A stretch of 64,000 bases of DNA, from assembly GCA_035079385.1 (NCBI GenBank), contig JAVHKY010000054.1, positions 14,302,501 through 14,366,500 of the forward strand, given 5' to 3'. A model generated the notes under the pieces. It was given only the letters and a program-made list of their open reading frames with translations, had not been told where the DNA came from and did not search any database. This DNA comes from Aspidiotus rigidus (Eukaryota; Arthropoda; Insecta; Hemiptera; Diaspididae). Position numbers and translations under genes: made by a program. Position 1 is the stretch's first letter; each line of letters starts with the position of its first letter. Shown here one piece after another: positions 1 through 13,318 of the stretch.

Positions 1-1794
1 TCTAGCCTATGGTTAACAACCGTCATGTAAGAAAGTAATAAACCAATTATCAGATCTAAAAATTATCGGAGTTACATAACTCTCTTCTATAACGATGACC
101 GAATTAATAATTATTATTGATATGCGTCCTTATAAAATATGCTCGGTCAGTTCATAGAACCGCATAATAAAACCAAAAGTTGACACGTACCTTAAAATGT
201 AATATCAAGGTTGATTTTGAGAGAAAGAGAGAGAGAGAGAGTGTGTATATGTGTGTGTTGAGTTAATGAATGGTCAATTTTACATAGGAAAATTGTCGCA
301 GTGTCGTCGCTATACGACGTTGTTAATTATTTTTCATTAGCCGATCTGATCGCGCAATTGAAATAAATTATCATCTAATTACACGTTATCTGTTATCTCT
401 ATAACGCATTTCAAATATAGCGCAAGAATAGAAAAGAAAAAACATTAATAGTGATTCATTACTCTAGAAGATTTGAGACCCACCAGGAAATAATGCAGCG
501 GCATCGTACAAAATTTGCTACGTAATACTTTCTAACTACTGTAAAGAAGATCTTATACGTATCTTTCCGACGAGTAAAATTATTCTCTATCAATCAGAAT
601 GAGCGTATACCACGGCACAAAGTATATCGGAGATCGCATTATGATGATCGCTATTCTCTCCAGATTCATACAGATAGTATAAACACCAAGTTCATAGTCC
701 TCTTCCTAGGAGGCGTTACTCGGGTATAATAACAGGATTAGACGCATTCGTATCTCTTACAAAGAAAAATCAAACTGTGTTCTTGCTTCATCCCCTATTC
801 ACGACTCGTTTACAAGTCAACAGGTGGCCTCCAGCACTTGTTTTACCCGCCCTTTTCATAGTGTGGAACGTCTGGGTAAGATCAACCCTATACGCACTAG
901 ACGATTCTCCAGTTTTCTCTTTTCTTCTAAAAGGTTATGTGAAATATGCGTGTGTTGTAGACACATAATATTATGTGAGAGAGTGTACACTACGCTACAA
1001 CCACGACGCTGGATGGAAAGAGAGACGTCAAGATGTCCAAAAAAATATAAACTATGAATCTATACGCTCCGTACTTGACAATAATAGATTTATGTACTAA
1101 ATATGTAACATTAATCTTTTTAGTGTCAGAAAGTAAAATGGTTTCGGACGACTTGAAGTAATTTAGAAACCAGTTTTCAAGCCGTCAACACTAAGAAGGG
1201 GGTGCGAAGACATGAAAAAAAAAACCTCCGAAGACATTCATGGAAAATCAGGATAACTCGACAAACCATGATTGGAAATACTTCCTAAATCCCTTTTGGG
1301 TTCAATAGAAAATTTTGGAATAATAAGGGTCATCTCTCCTCGTCTCTACATTTAGAGACCACTATAGAACATAGATTATTCGAACTAAGTAGGATAACGT
1401 AACCACCGGTCGTCTGAGAATTTAAGGAAGTTTTAAATCAAGCAACTACCCTAATATGAAGCTCGTTTAGGTGCACCGGATGTTTATTGACGTAATTACG
1501 ATATGAAGGGTTTGAATGGAGCTTTAGTATAGTCAAGTAAACAAATTACGATACAAAACTCGATAAATGAAATCAAATAGCAGATAAAGAAACGATTGTA
1601 CGAGTCTTTCTATGATACGTTGAAGTTTTCGTAATTTCAGTAAGACTCGTTTTCTGCTCCCAGTAAATCAGTTTATAATTGAGGTCTACACAATTGAAAA
1701 TTCGAAAAATTCCAGAGAATATAAACGATAAGAGCTTGGAAAAAATTATGACTTCTGAGCTTCAGATGAGGAAACGGAATTTAGAGAAATATTG
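1..1794. other. AT-rich non-coding stretch with a GA/GT microsatellite
   Basis: No conserved coding exon is visible on either strand; open frames are all under 80 codons and unlike any family I know. A dinucleotide tract of GA followed by GT/AT steps lies at about 218-258. If the how exon at 29.2 kb belongs to a gene reaching left of the window, this could be intron, but nothing here proves it. Confidence 0.6.
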
Positions 1795-2260
1795 AGGTTG
1801 AACATGTACGAGAAAAACGTCTGGCGGAAACAAATGAATAAAGATCATGTTAAATGTCTTTTTATAATGGCTCGATCCAGCTACCAATAAAACAAAATAA
1901 TTTAAGGCACAATAAAGACATCAACTAGCTTAAACCTCTTTCTGACGTCATCAGCTTGGACTAGCCAGGACGTCATCAAATTAATAACGTAGTATTTATT
2001 CTTTTTCTCTCGGATTCGCAGACTTCTGGGTCGGGTCGAGGATTCCGAGTCCATCAACGGGAAGGAGGCGAAGCCCAGTATAATTTAGTACATTGTATGC
2101 TGAGCTTAGTTTAGGCCGAGTGTAGTCTAGTTTTATTTTAACGTAACATGGGGATATGGTAGGCCTAATTTGAAACAAATTTCCCCACTTCAGGGAAAAA
2201 TATTGAATTATATGTATGTCTTTGAGCGTTTTATCAATACACATATATCGATCCAAAACC
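1795..2260. repeat. Dispersed repeat, copy 1 (GACGTCATCA family)
   Basis: This block shares ordered segments with 37.14-37.60 kb: a 'tctggcgga..caaatgaa' start, 'ctcgatccagctacca', a GACGTCATCA-type segment, 'ctctcggattcgca', and then the 'gtccatcaacggg' and CTAGTATA-like tract. The order is the same in both places, so they are diverged copies of one repeat several hundred bp long. No coding capacity or terminal repeats could be defined, so its class is unknown. Confidence 0.7.
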
Positions 2261-2769
2261 GGCCAGAGACAAACCGGGCCCGGGGGAAAATTCAGTTTTC
2301 TGTTCTTTCTTTTCCTTTTTTTCTTCTTTTTGTTTTGTAATGTATGGTCGAGATTATAATTTTAAACCTAACCTAACCTGAATACGGGCACCGCGAGAAT
2401 CACGAGCCCGGGGGAAAAAGGACCCTTTCCCCCTTCTTGGCAGCCCTGTATCAAACGGGTCGATCGCCAGCGTTCTCGAACAATTGTCAACAAAAAATCA
2501 GTGTCTCAAACATTCCACATCTTTTCATTTATCAGAAAATTTACGAAAACCATTCTAATTTCTATCATTTTTGTATTACAAGTTTTGATAAATCCATATA
2601 ATATTTCCTCCTCTCTCTCTTTTTTTTTTTTTTTGGTCGATCGCGGAACATGATCGTCGCTCAAAAAAGTTGAGTACCGCTGCTAATTATTTTAGATCTC
2701 CTCGCAAATTTTTTGGGCAGGGGGAGATCAACTCGAACTTTGACTCGCGGATTTCCAATAGACGGCTAG

Positions 2770-2960
2770 GATGCTGGTGAAGAGATTAAAAAGAGAAGAT
2801 CAAGTCCCAAACTGGCAAATTTTCGATAGCGAATAAAGGCATAGCAAAGACATCAACCAGTTTAAACCTCTTTGTGACGTCATCATAATCCGTCGAATCT
2901 GCTTCTGACGTCATTAGTTTATAACGTCATCAACATTCTTCTTTTTTTCTTTTGGACAAG
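2770..2960. repeat. Dispersed repeat, partial copy (GACGTCATCA family)
   Basis: Contains 'ttttcgatagcgaataaagg', 'agacatcaaccagtttaaac' and two GACGTCAT strings in the same order as in the copies at 1.8-2.0 kb and 37.2-37.4 kb. It breaks off just before the inverted-repeat element at 2989, which may have inserted into it or next to it. Confidence 0.6.
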
Positions 2961-2988
2961 CTAATCTAGATTAGGTTGAATGCGCGTT

Positions 2989-3314
2989 CAGGGTGTCTAA
3001 CAAAATGGAAAAGTTGAAATAGTTGACCTTAGTTGACCGGATTTCTTTTAACAAGGGACCATTTTTATGAAGGGGTGGGGTGATGAGAATATTTTCGTCC
3101 TCAAAGAACTTGAAAAAATTTCAAATTTAAAAAAATATAATATGTACATACCTGGAAGGGGGCTGGGGGAATTTTTTACGATCGAGTTGATTTTCTTCCT
3201 CTTTTTTAAAAAATAATTGACGTGTATTCAAAATCATTCAAAAAAATTGACTTTATTTGACTTTATTTGACCTGCTTCTGAATAGTTGACTTAGTTGATC
3301 GGTTAGACACCCTG
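2989..3314. mobile_element. MITE-like element, 13-bp terminal inverted repeats
   Basis: Bounded by CAGGGTGTCTAAC at 2989-3001 and its perfect reverse complement at 3302-3314, 326 bp overall. Inside are several 'tagttgac' and 'tttgacttta' sub-repeats near both ends. There is no coding sequence, so it would be non-autonomous. No target-site duplication is clear at the edges. Confidence 0.7.
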
Positions 3315-3720
3315 TACGCCTAGGCTAGAGCTAATATACTAATGAACTGCATGCCAGGCCTAGTCTAACCTAGTATACTATAAACTAAGCCTGAAGAACT
3401 CAAACTCGAGGATTTTCGGATCAGGTCAAGGGTTGAAGGGAAGGTGAACGCGGTCTTAGACTCATGGATTTCCAATAGTGGGCTGGGGGCTGGCTGTAGG
3501 GCTAATAAGTCTAGTATGCCTAGTTCCAGCTCAGTATATCTAAGCATACTGTAAGCTGGGACTGGAAAACTCAAATTCGGACTCGTATATTTCTGGATTA
3601 GGTCGAGGGTTCAAAGATTCCAAGTCCACCAACGAGGGGGAGGGGATGGGGAAGCAACTCGAACTCGCGAATTTTTAATAGTCGAGTGAGTGGGGTGTCG
3701 GTAAAAATGTCAAGTAGAAA
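3315..3720. repeat. Dispersed repeat, partial copy with CTAGTATA tract
   Basis: Repeats the 'gcctagtctaacctagtata' and 'gtatgctaag' phrases, then 'actcggactcg', 'ggattaggtcgagggttc', 'aagtccaccaacg' and 'tttaatagtcgagtg', matching the order at 37.75-38.25 kb. It is the second half of the same dispersed family that occurs at 1.8-2.26 kb. Confidence 0.65.
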
Positions 3721-3796
3721 AAAAAACAGCTAGGACAACTCCTAAGCTCAAAGCTTTCAGCATTTTTTTATGAGAGGAAAGAAGGTGGAGAATTTT

Positions 3797-3908
3797 CTGG
3801 TCACCCTCTAATAATCATTCATCGCTTTTTCTGTGAGAGGGAAGGGGATGGAGATCGTTATAGTCGGGAAAAGTAGAAGTCTGGTCACCACCTAACAATC
3901 ATTCATCG
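3797..3908. repeat. Short direct repeat pair
   Basis: A 28-bp motif beginning 'ctggtcacc' and ending 'aatcattcatcg' occurs at 3797-3824 and again at 3881-3908 with two differences. Each copy follows a similar G/A-rich stretch (gagaggaaagaagg, gagagggaagggg), so the duplicated unit is about 84 bp. Confidence 0.6.
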
Positions 3909-6900
3909 TGTTTCACTTTGTATTCTCTTCTTCTCGACGATACGTACTGGATTTTGAATTAGAGAAATATAAGACCTTAGATGTTTGTGTTGTAATAATT
4001 TAATGGATTACGGATATAAAATTTACATTTTCCTGCCTCTCTAGGACAGAAAGGAGGTTGTCATAATAACGATCGCGAGTTCAGTTTTATGAACCGAATG
4101 CAGTAAGCTTCGTCATAAATAAATGAACGTACCTCGTCCAATGAATTTTTTTTTTCTTTCTTTCGTCCAACAGAACCGTATTTGGTTTTTTTTATTGTGA
4201 AAAAAGCTTCCTGTGTAATGAATACGAGTATTGGCGGTTGCGAAAAATTGTAAACGCAATATTTCTAGCTAGTCAGTATTTATTTTCGTCCGTTGAATAA
4301 TTTTTAGATATACGCGATTCCCGATTCATTATTTTTTAAAACAACAAAAACACCTGAGTACTTCAAAAATCGAGCTCCATCCGCGTAATTTTACGTCTTT
4401 CAAATTTGCAGATCGAATACTGTTTTCCTCGAGAGGTCCTTGCCCTCAAAAGTTTATTGTTTGGCGTTAAAAAAATTTATTTGCACCTCCTCCATCCCTT
4501 TCCTCGCATACCGCGGTGAGAAATTCTGTGCGCGCGTGCACAATTTGTAAACTACTACGTGTCATGGTGCATTTCTCTATTCCGTCATGGGTTCTTATAT
4601 GACCGTATTTAGATGTGCGTTATATTTCTCTGCCAACAAGCCTGGCGATTCATAAACGATAAATTAATGTGGAATATCTTCAGTTCGAAAAATTCCTCGG
4701 TTGGCAGTTTCTTCTCGCCCACATTAGAAGACTTGGTCAAGTGTTGCATTTTTTCCTCTTACGACAATATTATGATTGTTGAAAGCGTCGCGCAATCAAA
4801 GTGTAGGCTCGTGATTTATTTTGAAAACCGCACCTGAGCATTCTGTGCGACTCGCCGAAGTCTAATCAAACCAGTCAGGTTGCTCGTTATCTACGATTGT
4901 TCCTATGAATGTAAAATACGCTCTGCGTTGCTCTGAAAATCTCTGGGAGTATTTTACGAAACTTTGGAGAGGAGGATTCGTTCAAAATTCTCGTATACAT
5001 TGTGTCAATCAATTATAACGTTTCGTACTCTCTGTTATTTTTATGGCGTACCTTCGTCAACGTCTTTTCTACAGGTTCGTTCTTATGTGACACCGAAAAC
5101 GTGATTTGATACAATCGATTGCATTCTTATACACTCGGATTATTCTCAGATTTGACCGTCAATAAAGTTAGCCCTGAGTGGATGTGTATGCGAGTCATTC
5201 GAGGCGTTTTGTTCGACGTATACTGATCTGATTAGATTTTTCCTCTTTCTTTTCATATCGTAGATGTTAATTAAGTCAATATATGTTCAAATTTTGCACG
5301 GTAACCTAATTATGAGTAAAGTAAAAAATTTGAAAATTGTTATCATTCTGAGCCGAGTATTACGAAGTCCATTGTTTGACGTTAGAATAGAGACATATGA
5401 GCCGTTTAAATGAGGTCATCAGAATGGAAGGTTAAATCGCCAACTTAGAAATCCTTAGGGCGAGCAGGCATATGGTCGGAATTATTTCTGAGTAGAAACG
5501 ATTATTTTTATTTGGAAATCGATGATGAACGTATTCGGATCTATCTGTCTCATTATCTTGATTTCGATTCGATAGGTATCCAAACAGTGCTACTCTGCGA
5601 ATTGTGTCAAAGAACGTCAAACTATTCGTGCAGTTATTACGTTTAGTACAGGCGACTTCATCTCTCGGGGAGGGTATTCCAGAAAAAATTTTCATTTCAG
5701 TCACAGAGTTTGGAGATTTGGGGATGAAAAATGAAGTAAAAAATCGTTATTTTTTTTCTATCAACTGAGAAGAAACAGATCTGCCTTATCCAAGATCATT
5801 AATGAAAAGAAAGTGAAAACTCAATCACCGACCTAACTAATGAGAATATATGTTTTCATATTTGTACAGAAGAGGTCCCAGCTTTCCTTCCCACCGTCTA
5901 AGCGAACTGCTGTAAGCTCAAATGCCTTCTCCTCAAACGCCAGACTTTTTTTTTCTGGAATTTTTCATTCATGAATGCGGCGTATCTCAGGAAATTCCCT
6001 TACTTTTCCCAATTTTACAGAGACTAGTTTTCCTGTATTAATAATTTATGGATCTTCATTACGTATCATATTTGTCTGAAGTAATGACCGTCAAATCGAG
6101 CACGCGTCTCCCTTAATTGGGCCCTTTAAGTTTCAGCATTTATTCGATAGCAATCTCCCCCGAAGCGTTCCCTTCATTTATTTTCGTAGCCTTTTTTCTC
6201 CTTTGGATGAGAATTCGCCGAATAATTTTTTCGGACTATCTGTTGCTTCTCATTTATGAAGCACGTCTCCCCTTATCCCGTTTCAGACATTCCACCGCTT
6301 GTGAAAAGTTCACGTCATAACGCAATTCGCTGCGATAATCCTCATTTCCGCGTTACGTAACCCTTAATCTCACAAACAAGATTAACTTTCTGATAAAATC
6401 AGTAACGTTTTAATCTTTTTACAGGCTTTCCTTTAAGAGAAGAAATATTGCTTCACACGCGCCTATTTTGAAGGTGAGAAGTAAGAGGTAAATTTATGAG
6501 AATGACTCTGGCACGAGCATTTTGACGACAAAAAAAAAAAAAAAGGATCTTCGAGTAACTTTTGGGTCACGCTCGGCACTTCAACTTGAAACTGTGGACC
6601 AGATCAAACAAGAGCTGTAAGTAATTTTCTTTATTTGTAGTGTGTTGCAAATTTAGGAACTTCATACTTTGTTTCAAAGCGATACTGAAATTACTCGTAA
6701 GATTGAAAATTTTCTTGTACAGAGTTTGCTAGAAAAATTGAAGGAAGATTTACATGTTATTTTCTAGCCCTTGGGGACAATTTCTTGTGTCTCGAGTTCC
6801 ACTCAATCTCATCATTGTTTTTCTTCCTTTGTATGATCAAAAATGTATTTCTAAAGGCGACTATCCACAAATTGTTCAACCAAAACAAACGAGTCACAAA

Positions 6901-7592
6901 CTACACTAAAATGGAGATTTTTCAAAAGTTTTTCTCACTCTTCTATTGAACACCATACAAAATTTAGATTTTCCTACTGATTCACACAATTGTATTCATT
7001 TTGTATATTTCAAACATCAACATAAGAAAAAGTAACTGGCTTTTCCTCTAAAAAAGTTCAGACTTTTCCACACTATTCTCCTTTCCTCTTTCTCTCTCTC
7101 AAAAATAATAGTCTGCACCATCAGGTTTTGTTTATTTATGGACAGGCTTGGATTGATGGGTCGGGAATCGGGAACTTCCCGGTGGGCTGCGAGGATTTTG
7201 GGCCGGCGGGCCGGTCGGCCGAAGGAGAAAAAAAAACAGGAAAAAAGACAAAACAAATTAGCAAAGTGTATTTATAAGAACCAAGCTAAGAAACTTGTTG
7301 AGCGATGTAAATTTGGAGGCTTTCACGCTGATGAGATATTGAACCAAATTAATTCAGATGATATTATGACTGAGGTGTGTCAGAAAAGTAGAACATTAGC
7401 TGGTAAGTTCCTTTTTTTATCTTTTTCATTAATATGGCCAAATGATCCTAATAATAATAATACCGATAAAAAAATTAAAACGAATAAAGCATGCTATTTT
7501 GATAGTGCTTGTGATTTTAAAAAGTTCACGTGCGAGTGCCGGTGCAAATATTTCCCGATTGCTATTTTACCGTCAATCCAACCCTGTTTATG
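3909..7592. other. Non-coding stretch, no gene seen
   Basis: Short frames at 4613-4837, 5432-5704 and 6117-6320 have no family resemblance and no convincing splice context. A frame at 7138-7593 (151 codons) starts in an unusually GC-rich patch (about 7150-7220) and runs on through AT-rich, low-complexity sequence; I do not believe it is a gene. Confidence 0.5.
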
Positions 7593-7676
7593 ACTTGAAG
7601 AAAATTTCCTGAACTCGGAAAAATTTCCAGACTTTCATTCCCTGACTTCTCCGATTTTCGAAAAACTGGCCACCCT
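7593..7676. mobile_element. Degraded end of an inverted-repeat element
   Basis: The string of 'ttcctgaac', 'tttccagac' and 'ttccctgac' units closing with 'ctggccacccttat' resembles the ends of widespread insect MITEs with a CAGGGTGGCCAG-type terminus. Only one end is recognisable here. The assignment rests on recall of that terminal pattern, not on a search. Confidence 0.4.
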
Positions 7677-7792
7677 TATAATATGTCCCGATTTAGAAAC
7701 TGTGGCGCTCCTAACGGATAGTGAACAAAATTATTTCGTTGTATCCACGTTATATTTTGTTCCCTTCTTCCATTTATAGTGAGATTTTTTCA

Positions 7793-7918
7793 CCGTTTCG
7801 TATTGCATACTTATTTTTATTCCGGTATTAATTTATCATAAGATCAATGTTGAGGAGCCTACTGTACTGATAAGAACCAGGCGAATAAGTATGCAATATG
7901 GAATGTTGGGAAAGCCTA
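7793..7918. mobile_element. Foldback element, copy of the 63.5-kb family
   Basis: The left arm contains 'cgtattgcatacttatt' and the right arm carries its complement, 'aataagtatgcaatatgg', followed by 'aatgttgggaaagcc'. The same arm sequences (tattgcata, aatgctggaaaagcc) form the hairpin at 63455-63627, so this is a more decayed copy of that family. Confidence 0.6.
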
Positions 7919-8350
7919 GATATGTTCGACCTTTCCTTATTTTTTGTAGGTATTTTGTAATCCTTTTGTCCTATTTGCTTTCGTTCCGAACTGAAATTTT
8001 GCATATTACTGGGGCATACATTTAATTGCCCGCCTATCGATAACACGCCAAGGAAACAAAATTGACACGCCTATGAAATGTATTACACGGATAAAAACGA
8101 AGTAAGTAGTGAACACATCTCGATACAAGTTGTGCACACAAAATCAAAACACTCAAAATCCATTGAAGAGAACAAATTCACCGCCATGTAAGTAGTGCAC
8201 ACATTCCCATATAGTGCAAATTTAATTCATTCAACTATAAACCTGATACAGGAAGAAGAAACAGGAAAGAAGACAATGGAATGCTTTGGTTACTGACAAG
8301 TCAGCATAAGCCTCAAGACAGTATTCCAAGTGAAGATTTTTCTTTTCCGC

Positions 8351-8749
8351 CTACCACTTGACATGTGCAGCGTGAAAAGCTTCCTGAAGATCGAAAGGAA
8401 GCTCCAAATGGGGCTGAAGGTTAGACTCCATTAAGAACCTTGATTGCCAAAAAGTGCCTGCGAAAAGGAAGAGTGGAATTGGCAAATGACGGGACGGATC
8501 AGAAGTGCGAATATTGTCAAAACGGCGAACTCTTGAATGCAAGTCAATAATACACTGATCCATATAACTACCGCGCATCCCCTTGGCATCATACTTCTGC
8601 CGAATTATCTTATTTTGACGACGAACCGCAGTATTTGACGAACCAGTGAAGATCTCACGACAATGCTCGAAATCCAATGCATTAACCAACTGACTCGACT
8701 GACTCCTCCGGGGTGGAACAACTGGGAAAACACCTCCATCAACAGTCAT
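8351..8749 (-). CDS. Unrecognised 132-codon open frame, coding status doubtful
   Basis: An uninterrupted ATG-to-stop frame of 132 codons in a patch less AT-rich than its surroundings. It has several basic clusters near the middle and no signal peptide, transmembrane segment or motif that I recognise. I see no clear splice partners, and no other sequence in this window resembles it. It may be a chance frame, part of an old transposon, or a lineage-specific exon. Confidence 0.15.
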   Translation of the reverse strand: MTVDGGVFPVVPPRRSQSSQLVNALDFEHCREIFTGSSNTAVRRQNKIIRQKYDAKGMRGSYMDQCIIDLHSRVRRFDNIRTSDPSRHLPIPLFLFAGTFWQSRFLMESNLQPHLELPFDLQEAFHAAHVKW

Positions 8750-11700
8750 ACCTCACTCATAGGGAGTTTGAGGTTTATTAAGGGGAGGCAGTCTCTACTG
8801 TCAAGCCCATCCTGGCTGGAGTTCCTCACAATAAATGCAGCAAAATTATCTTCTTTTGAAATACGGGTCGTGTGCCAGTCCTGGCGTGCATTTATGGCGT
8901 TCGTCGTAGTTTCAACGTCGTGTCAGTTTTTTTCCATGGCGAGAGGGGAACTGGCGGTCAATATAATATTATGAGGCGTGCACTTATATATTTCCCCATT
9001 ACTGGCCCCTGGTCAAAGGAAAACAGGAAGTACTTATCTGAGTCGAAGTTTTATCGATTGTCGTTCTCGTATCTGTTCATATTAACGAGTAATTTGGAGC
9101 TAGGAGCACACCACATTCGTAGTCCTCGAAAGAAAATTTCATAACGGATACATTTAATCCTTTTTTTTCGTGAAATTGAATATTTTTAAAATAAATGCAA
9201 TCTTAGCAAATTTCCATGACAGCCAGCGCTGTAGCACGACGCTGCGCTAGCGATCTTGCGCATATGGCAGAACTAAAGAACTATCGAGGCTCGATGGCTC
9301 GATCTTTGAAAATCCCACAACAATTTTCCTTCGAGCTCCCCTTAGGCAATTCGATTATGGGAATCCCTCATGATAATCGTCAATTTCTGACTGATTTTCA
9401 TCACTTCCTTGTTTATTATCACTCTCTGCATCCTTTAATGTCGCTACAGGAGAACTTTTTTCACCAACTTCGATAGATCGCAGTTTATGCGGAAAACGTG
9501 ACCATGCGGTGCCTTGCGTTATTCTTCTTTATATTTTTCTCAAAAGACCAACTCTAGAATCCAATTTCGGTTTGCTTCCAGTATGGCGTCAACATTTTTC
9601 GCAACCGTTGGTACCCTCATTCAAAAAAACAGGAAGTCTTCTTTTCCAGCAACAAAAACCATATACGGTTCGGTAAGGGACAAAAAAATTCTCAGTTTAC
9701 GAGGCATTATACTTAGTTCTTTTTTTATTTACGACGAAACTTTCTGTCGGCTTCTAAAACTAAATACGGGCTCGATATTACATCACCTCAACCCTCCTTC
9801 ACGAAACTATATACATTTATAGAGAGGAAGAGGAAAGAAAATACGAATTTTGTTCCCAACCACGCATTTAATTGATAGAACACGATGACTACAGTCGTAT
9901 TATTTCTCTAAATTTAAAACCAGTATACGTTGTCGAAAAGAAAGGAACACAAATTAAACGTAAATAAAATGGTGACTGAAAAAAAAAACAACATAAAATA
10001 AAATAAAAGGGAGAAGGAAGGAGAGAATCATTGTGAAAAATACACGCCTACATAGAAACGTTGAGAAAATTTCATCGCGATAAAATCATCCTTATATGGA
10101 AACAACCTAAGCTAGAGATACACGACACCAAGATGACATAAATTCTATCAATAAGTGAAACATTTTATAAGCATTTGCATTCACGACCACTAAAAACAGA
10201 ACAGAGCTAAGCCCTTGGCTAAAATGAATTCACAATTATTATCATCCTTATTTTTTTTATTATTATTGCCGTACCCATTATTATCATTATTATTGTCACC
10301 ATTAGAGCAGTGAAATCATACGCGTTGGTGTTTCCAGCATCCGCTTCCAACCACCTGTTGACGTTTCTCTCAACTGAAGACGTCCAGCCGCGTCGATATT
10401 CGAAATTTTTGATGCCCTCGCCTCAGTTACGGCGACATGGACCTATCTTCTCCACTCATTGCTCGAACAATCGCGACTAGATAAGATTAAATCGTTATTT
10501 TTCCGCCTTGTGGCGTCCGAAACGTATTTCGTCGTTTCCGGGTCGAGTTTAACCTTCGCCGCCCCACGCCATCACGCTGTCGACGATGCCTTTAAGCATG
10601 GTACCAGTTATCGGCTGCACGGACGACGACTACACTCGTCGTTACATTCCGCGAAAAATGATCGAGTATGGTTGCTTTTAATGTGAGAGAGTTGAAGTCG
10701 GTCAATAGGTTCGCTCGCTCTAACCGTGCACGAGATGCGTTGCGCTAAAATATCTTGTAAAGGTACATACGTGCACAGCAGACGTTTTACTATTTCCTTC
10801 TCTCTCTCACTCTTGAAACTAAACTGAACGGCATATGTGAACGTCGTAGCAGGCATAGGCCCACACGAGTTTGATCCGTTAAAGATCGCTGTTCTAGAGA
10901 GTCGTAACAGTCGAATCAATGAAGAGTCGGATTGAAATTTCGGACAACAAGGTCGCCGAATGCATTCGGAACATAATGATGCATAATTGTAAAGTAAATT
11001 AGGCGTGAAACTAAACGCAAATATGAGAAGGGCCTTTTCACGCTTCGCTTCGGCACAGCACAGTCTGTGCACATACTGTCCATATCGTTATAGCACACTC
11101 CTCTTATTAAGACTTGACCGTTTCCACTGTTCATTTAACGCTATTCAACAGAAAGTACTGTACATACGGTGATGTAGAATAATATATTTTACTCGAAATA
11201 GACTTCAGAATCATAATTGCGCGTAAGTGGGCGTCTAAACGGACTTTCCGCTCAGAATACACAACACATTATAGTTACCTTCGTTCGCAATCATTTCCTA
11301 ATCACGACAACAAATCAGAAATTTGATTAGGAATTACAGAATCAGCGTTTGAAATTCCGTTTGCTATGCTCGTAATTTTGCTGCGTAACAATCGGAGAGC
11401 GAACGCAGCAAATTTGAAGTACAATACGCCGCTACGATGGAAACGACTTATTTGGACGGAGTTTTGAAGTTGTTCAGGAAATGATGATAAAATATGCTGA
11501 GAAACTCTAGAGAGCGGAAGTCTAAGTTGCTCATTGTACAAAAATATGTTCCAAGAGAGAATGAATTTTTCCTAATAATAGTCTAGGAATATTAGATTTG
11601 AAAATTACACATAAAGGAAAAAATTGCCGCGAGGTTTGAAATTTGGTACAATTGTTGGGGATCCCTTTCCTCTTAATGTCAAAGCCAACCCACAGCACAA

Positions 11701-13128
11701 ACACTATGCTAAAAGATTATTTTTATTGATTTTTAGGAGAAAATACTTAAATAAAAAACAATAAATTTTCTGCAAAAGTGGTCTCTTACTTGCTTGGAAT
11801 CAATAATATATTTATCGAGAAAATCGTCTAGAATAGTTCAAAACTCATTGAAACAAACAAAAAATATTAGATTTGATAAGAGGAGGAGGGAATGGGGGGG
11901 AGGGGTTAGCGCAGAGTATCGAACTGAATCAAATTCGTTGCTACCCTAATGTACAACCTGGGGGGGGGGGTGTATAACGTCTGCCCTCGGGCAGCAAAAC
12001 AAATACTATTTGCTGCAATTTGGTCAAAAAGGTGTGAAGATGCGAGAAAAGTTCTGCAAAAAAATCTGGTAATTAGGAGAGCTACAACTTTCGTTCTCTA
12101 AACAATATTCATGACAGAAGAGTTGATTTTACACGCATAACCTCTTATGGTAAAAAACACAATGTTCACATTTTAGTGCGATCTAGATATCGCCGCTAGG
12201 GCTTGGATTTCACAATTGCCATCACAGTTCTTCTGCAATTTTCTCGATAAGTATTGATCCGACCACGAAAATAAAGGAGACCATTTTTGTAGGAAATTTT
12301 GTGTTCTTCAACTTCGATAAGAGGTATTTTCACCTAAAAATCAACATTTATGGAGATAAAGTCGAAAAAACATTTTTTGACGTCGTGTTCAAACGATGGA
12401 GGTGTTGCTGACATCGATGGAAGAAGCTGGTTTTAATTTGTGGAACAGGGAGCCTACCTCAACAATTGCAACCAGTTTCAACTGCAATATTTCTCAAGAC
12501 GCCTAGACTATAAGTAGAGGACGGAAAATATTTGGGTATATTAAATTCCTGAGAAGACTTCAATCGAATTCCCTAGCGGAGTAATTTTTCAACGATTGAT
12601 AGAAGGAAATCCAGTTCAAGATAGATTTCTTCCATCTTATTTCCATTGAATTTGATCTCAGCCCCACGTTCTACCGCTCAATTCAAGATGGAACTTCAAT
12701 GAACGCTTGAAGCCTCTCCACTCGATACAACTTCGGACAAACGAAATTTTTCAAAGATTTCCTAGAACGTTTCAACCACACTAACATTCAACGCAATTAA
12801 GTAAATGGTCTGTGAAACTGATGACTGCATAGTGCATACTATCTAGAAAGCAATGAAAAAATCAGCTATTCACACCCTTTCACTGACTAGAGGAGAAGAA
12901 AGAGAAATGTGGAAAAATTGTGTATATGGGGTAAAAAGGAGTGAAAATACTACGAAAATCCTCGACCCTTTCCCCCTATCATCATCCTATTTTGTTCAAT
13001 CAAAAATTCTTCGAGAAATCTGCTCCTTGCGGGATTCCACTTCAGACGACTTAGAATCCCATATTCATACCTTTAAAATGAAGCTTCATCAAGTGAGACG
13101 AACAACACCACTGCGAAACTAAGATATA
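8750..13128. other. Non-coding stretch, no gene seen
   Basis: The least AT-rich part is about 10.34-10.70 kb, which has many CpG dinucleotides and could be a promoter or 5' untranslated exon. The overlapping frames there (10459-10686 plus strand, 10608-11072 minus strand) do not resemble proteins. The stretch 11.3-13.1 kb is AT-rich with a run of ten G near 11.96 kb. Confidence 0.5.
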
Positions 13129-13318
13129 GTTTCACCCGGGTAACCCGGACCGCCATATTGGACTTGAAAGTGACAAGCGGAAGGTTCGAACGACGCCGCA
13201 ACATTGCGCGGAGGGAATATGGAAGTCGCTCCGGTATTATTGCCGTGTCGTTCGAACCTTCTGCTCGTCACTGTTAGGTCCAATTTAGCGGTCCGGTTAA
13301 CCCGTGTCCTAGTGAAAC
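13129..13318. mobile_element. Foldback element, about 65-bp imperfect arms
   Basis: The left arm starts GTTTCAC, continues through 'taacccggaccgc' and 'ttggac', and ends 'gaaggttcgaacgac'. The right arm has the complementary order: 'gtcgttcgaaccttc', 'gtccaattt', 'gcggtccggttaaccc', 'gtgaaac'. Mismatches are scattered, so the element is not recent. A short loop of about 60 bp separates the arms. No coding sequence. Confidence 0.75.

Noticed and set aside
7138..7593. 151-codon plus-strand frame with a basic N-terminal part
   Set aside because: The start is a GC-rich patch and the rest is low-complexity AT-rich sequence; the opposite strand is open as well. No recognisable domain.
10608..11072. 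154-codon minus-strand frame
   Set aside because: Lies in CpG-bearing sequence with overlapping frames on the other strand and shows no family pattern; may be leader or promoter sequence instead.
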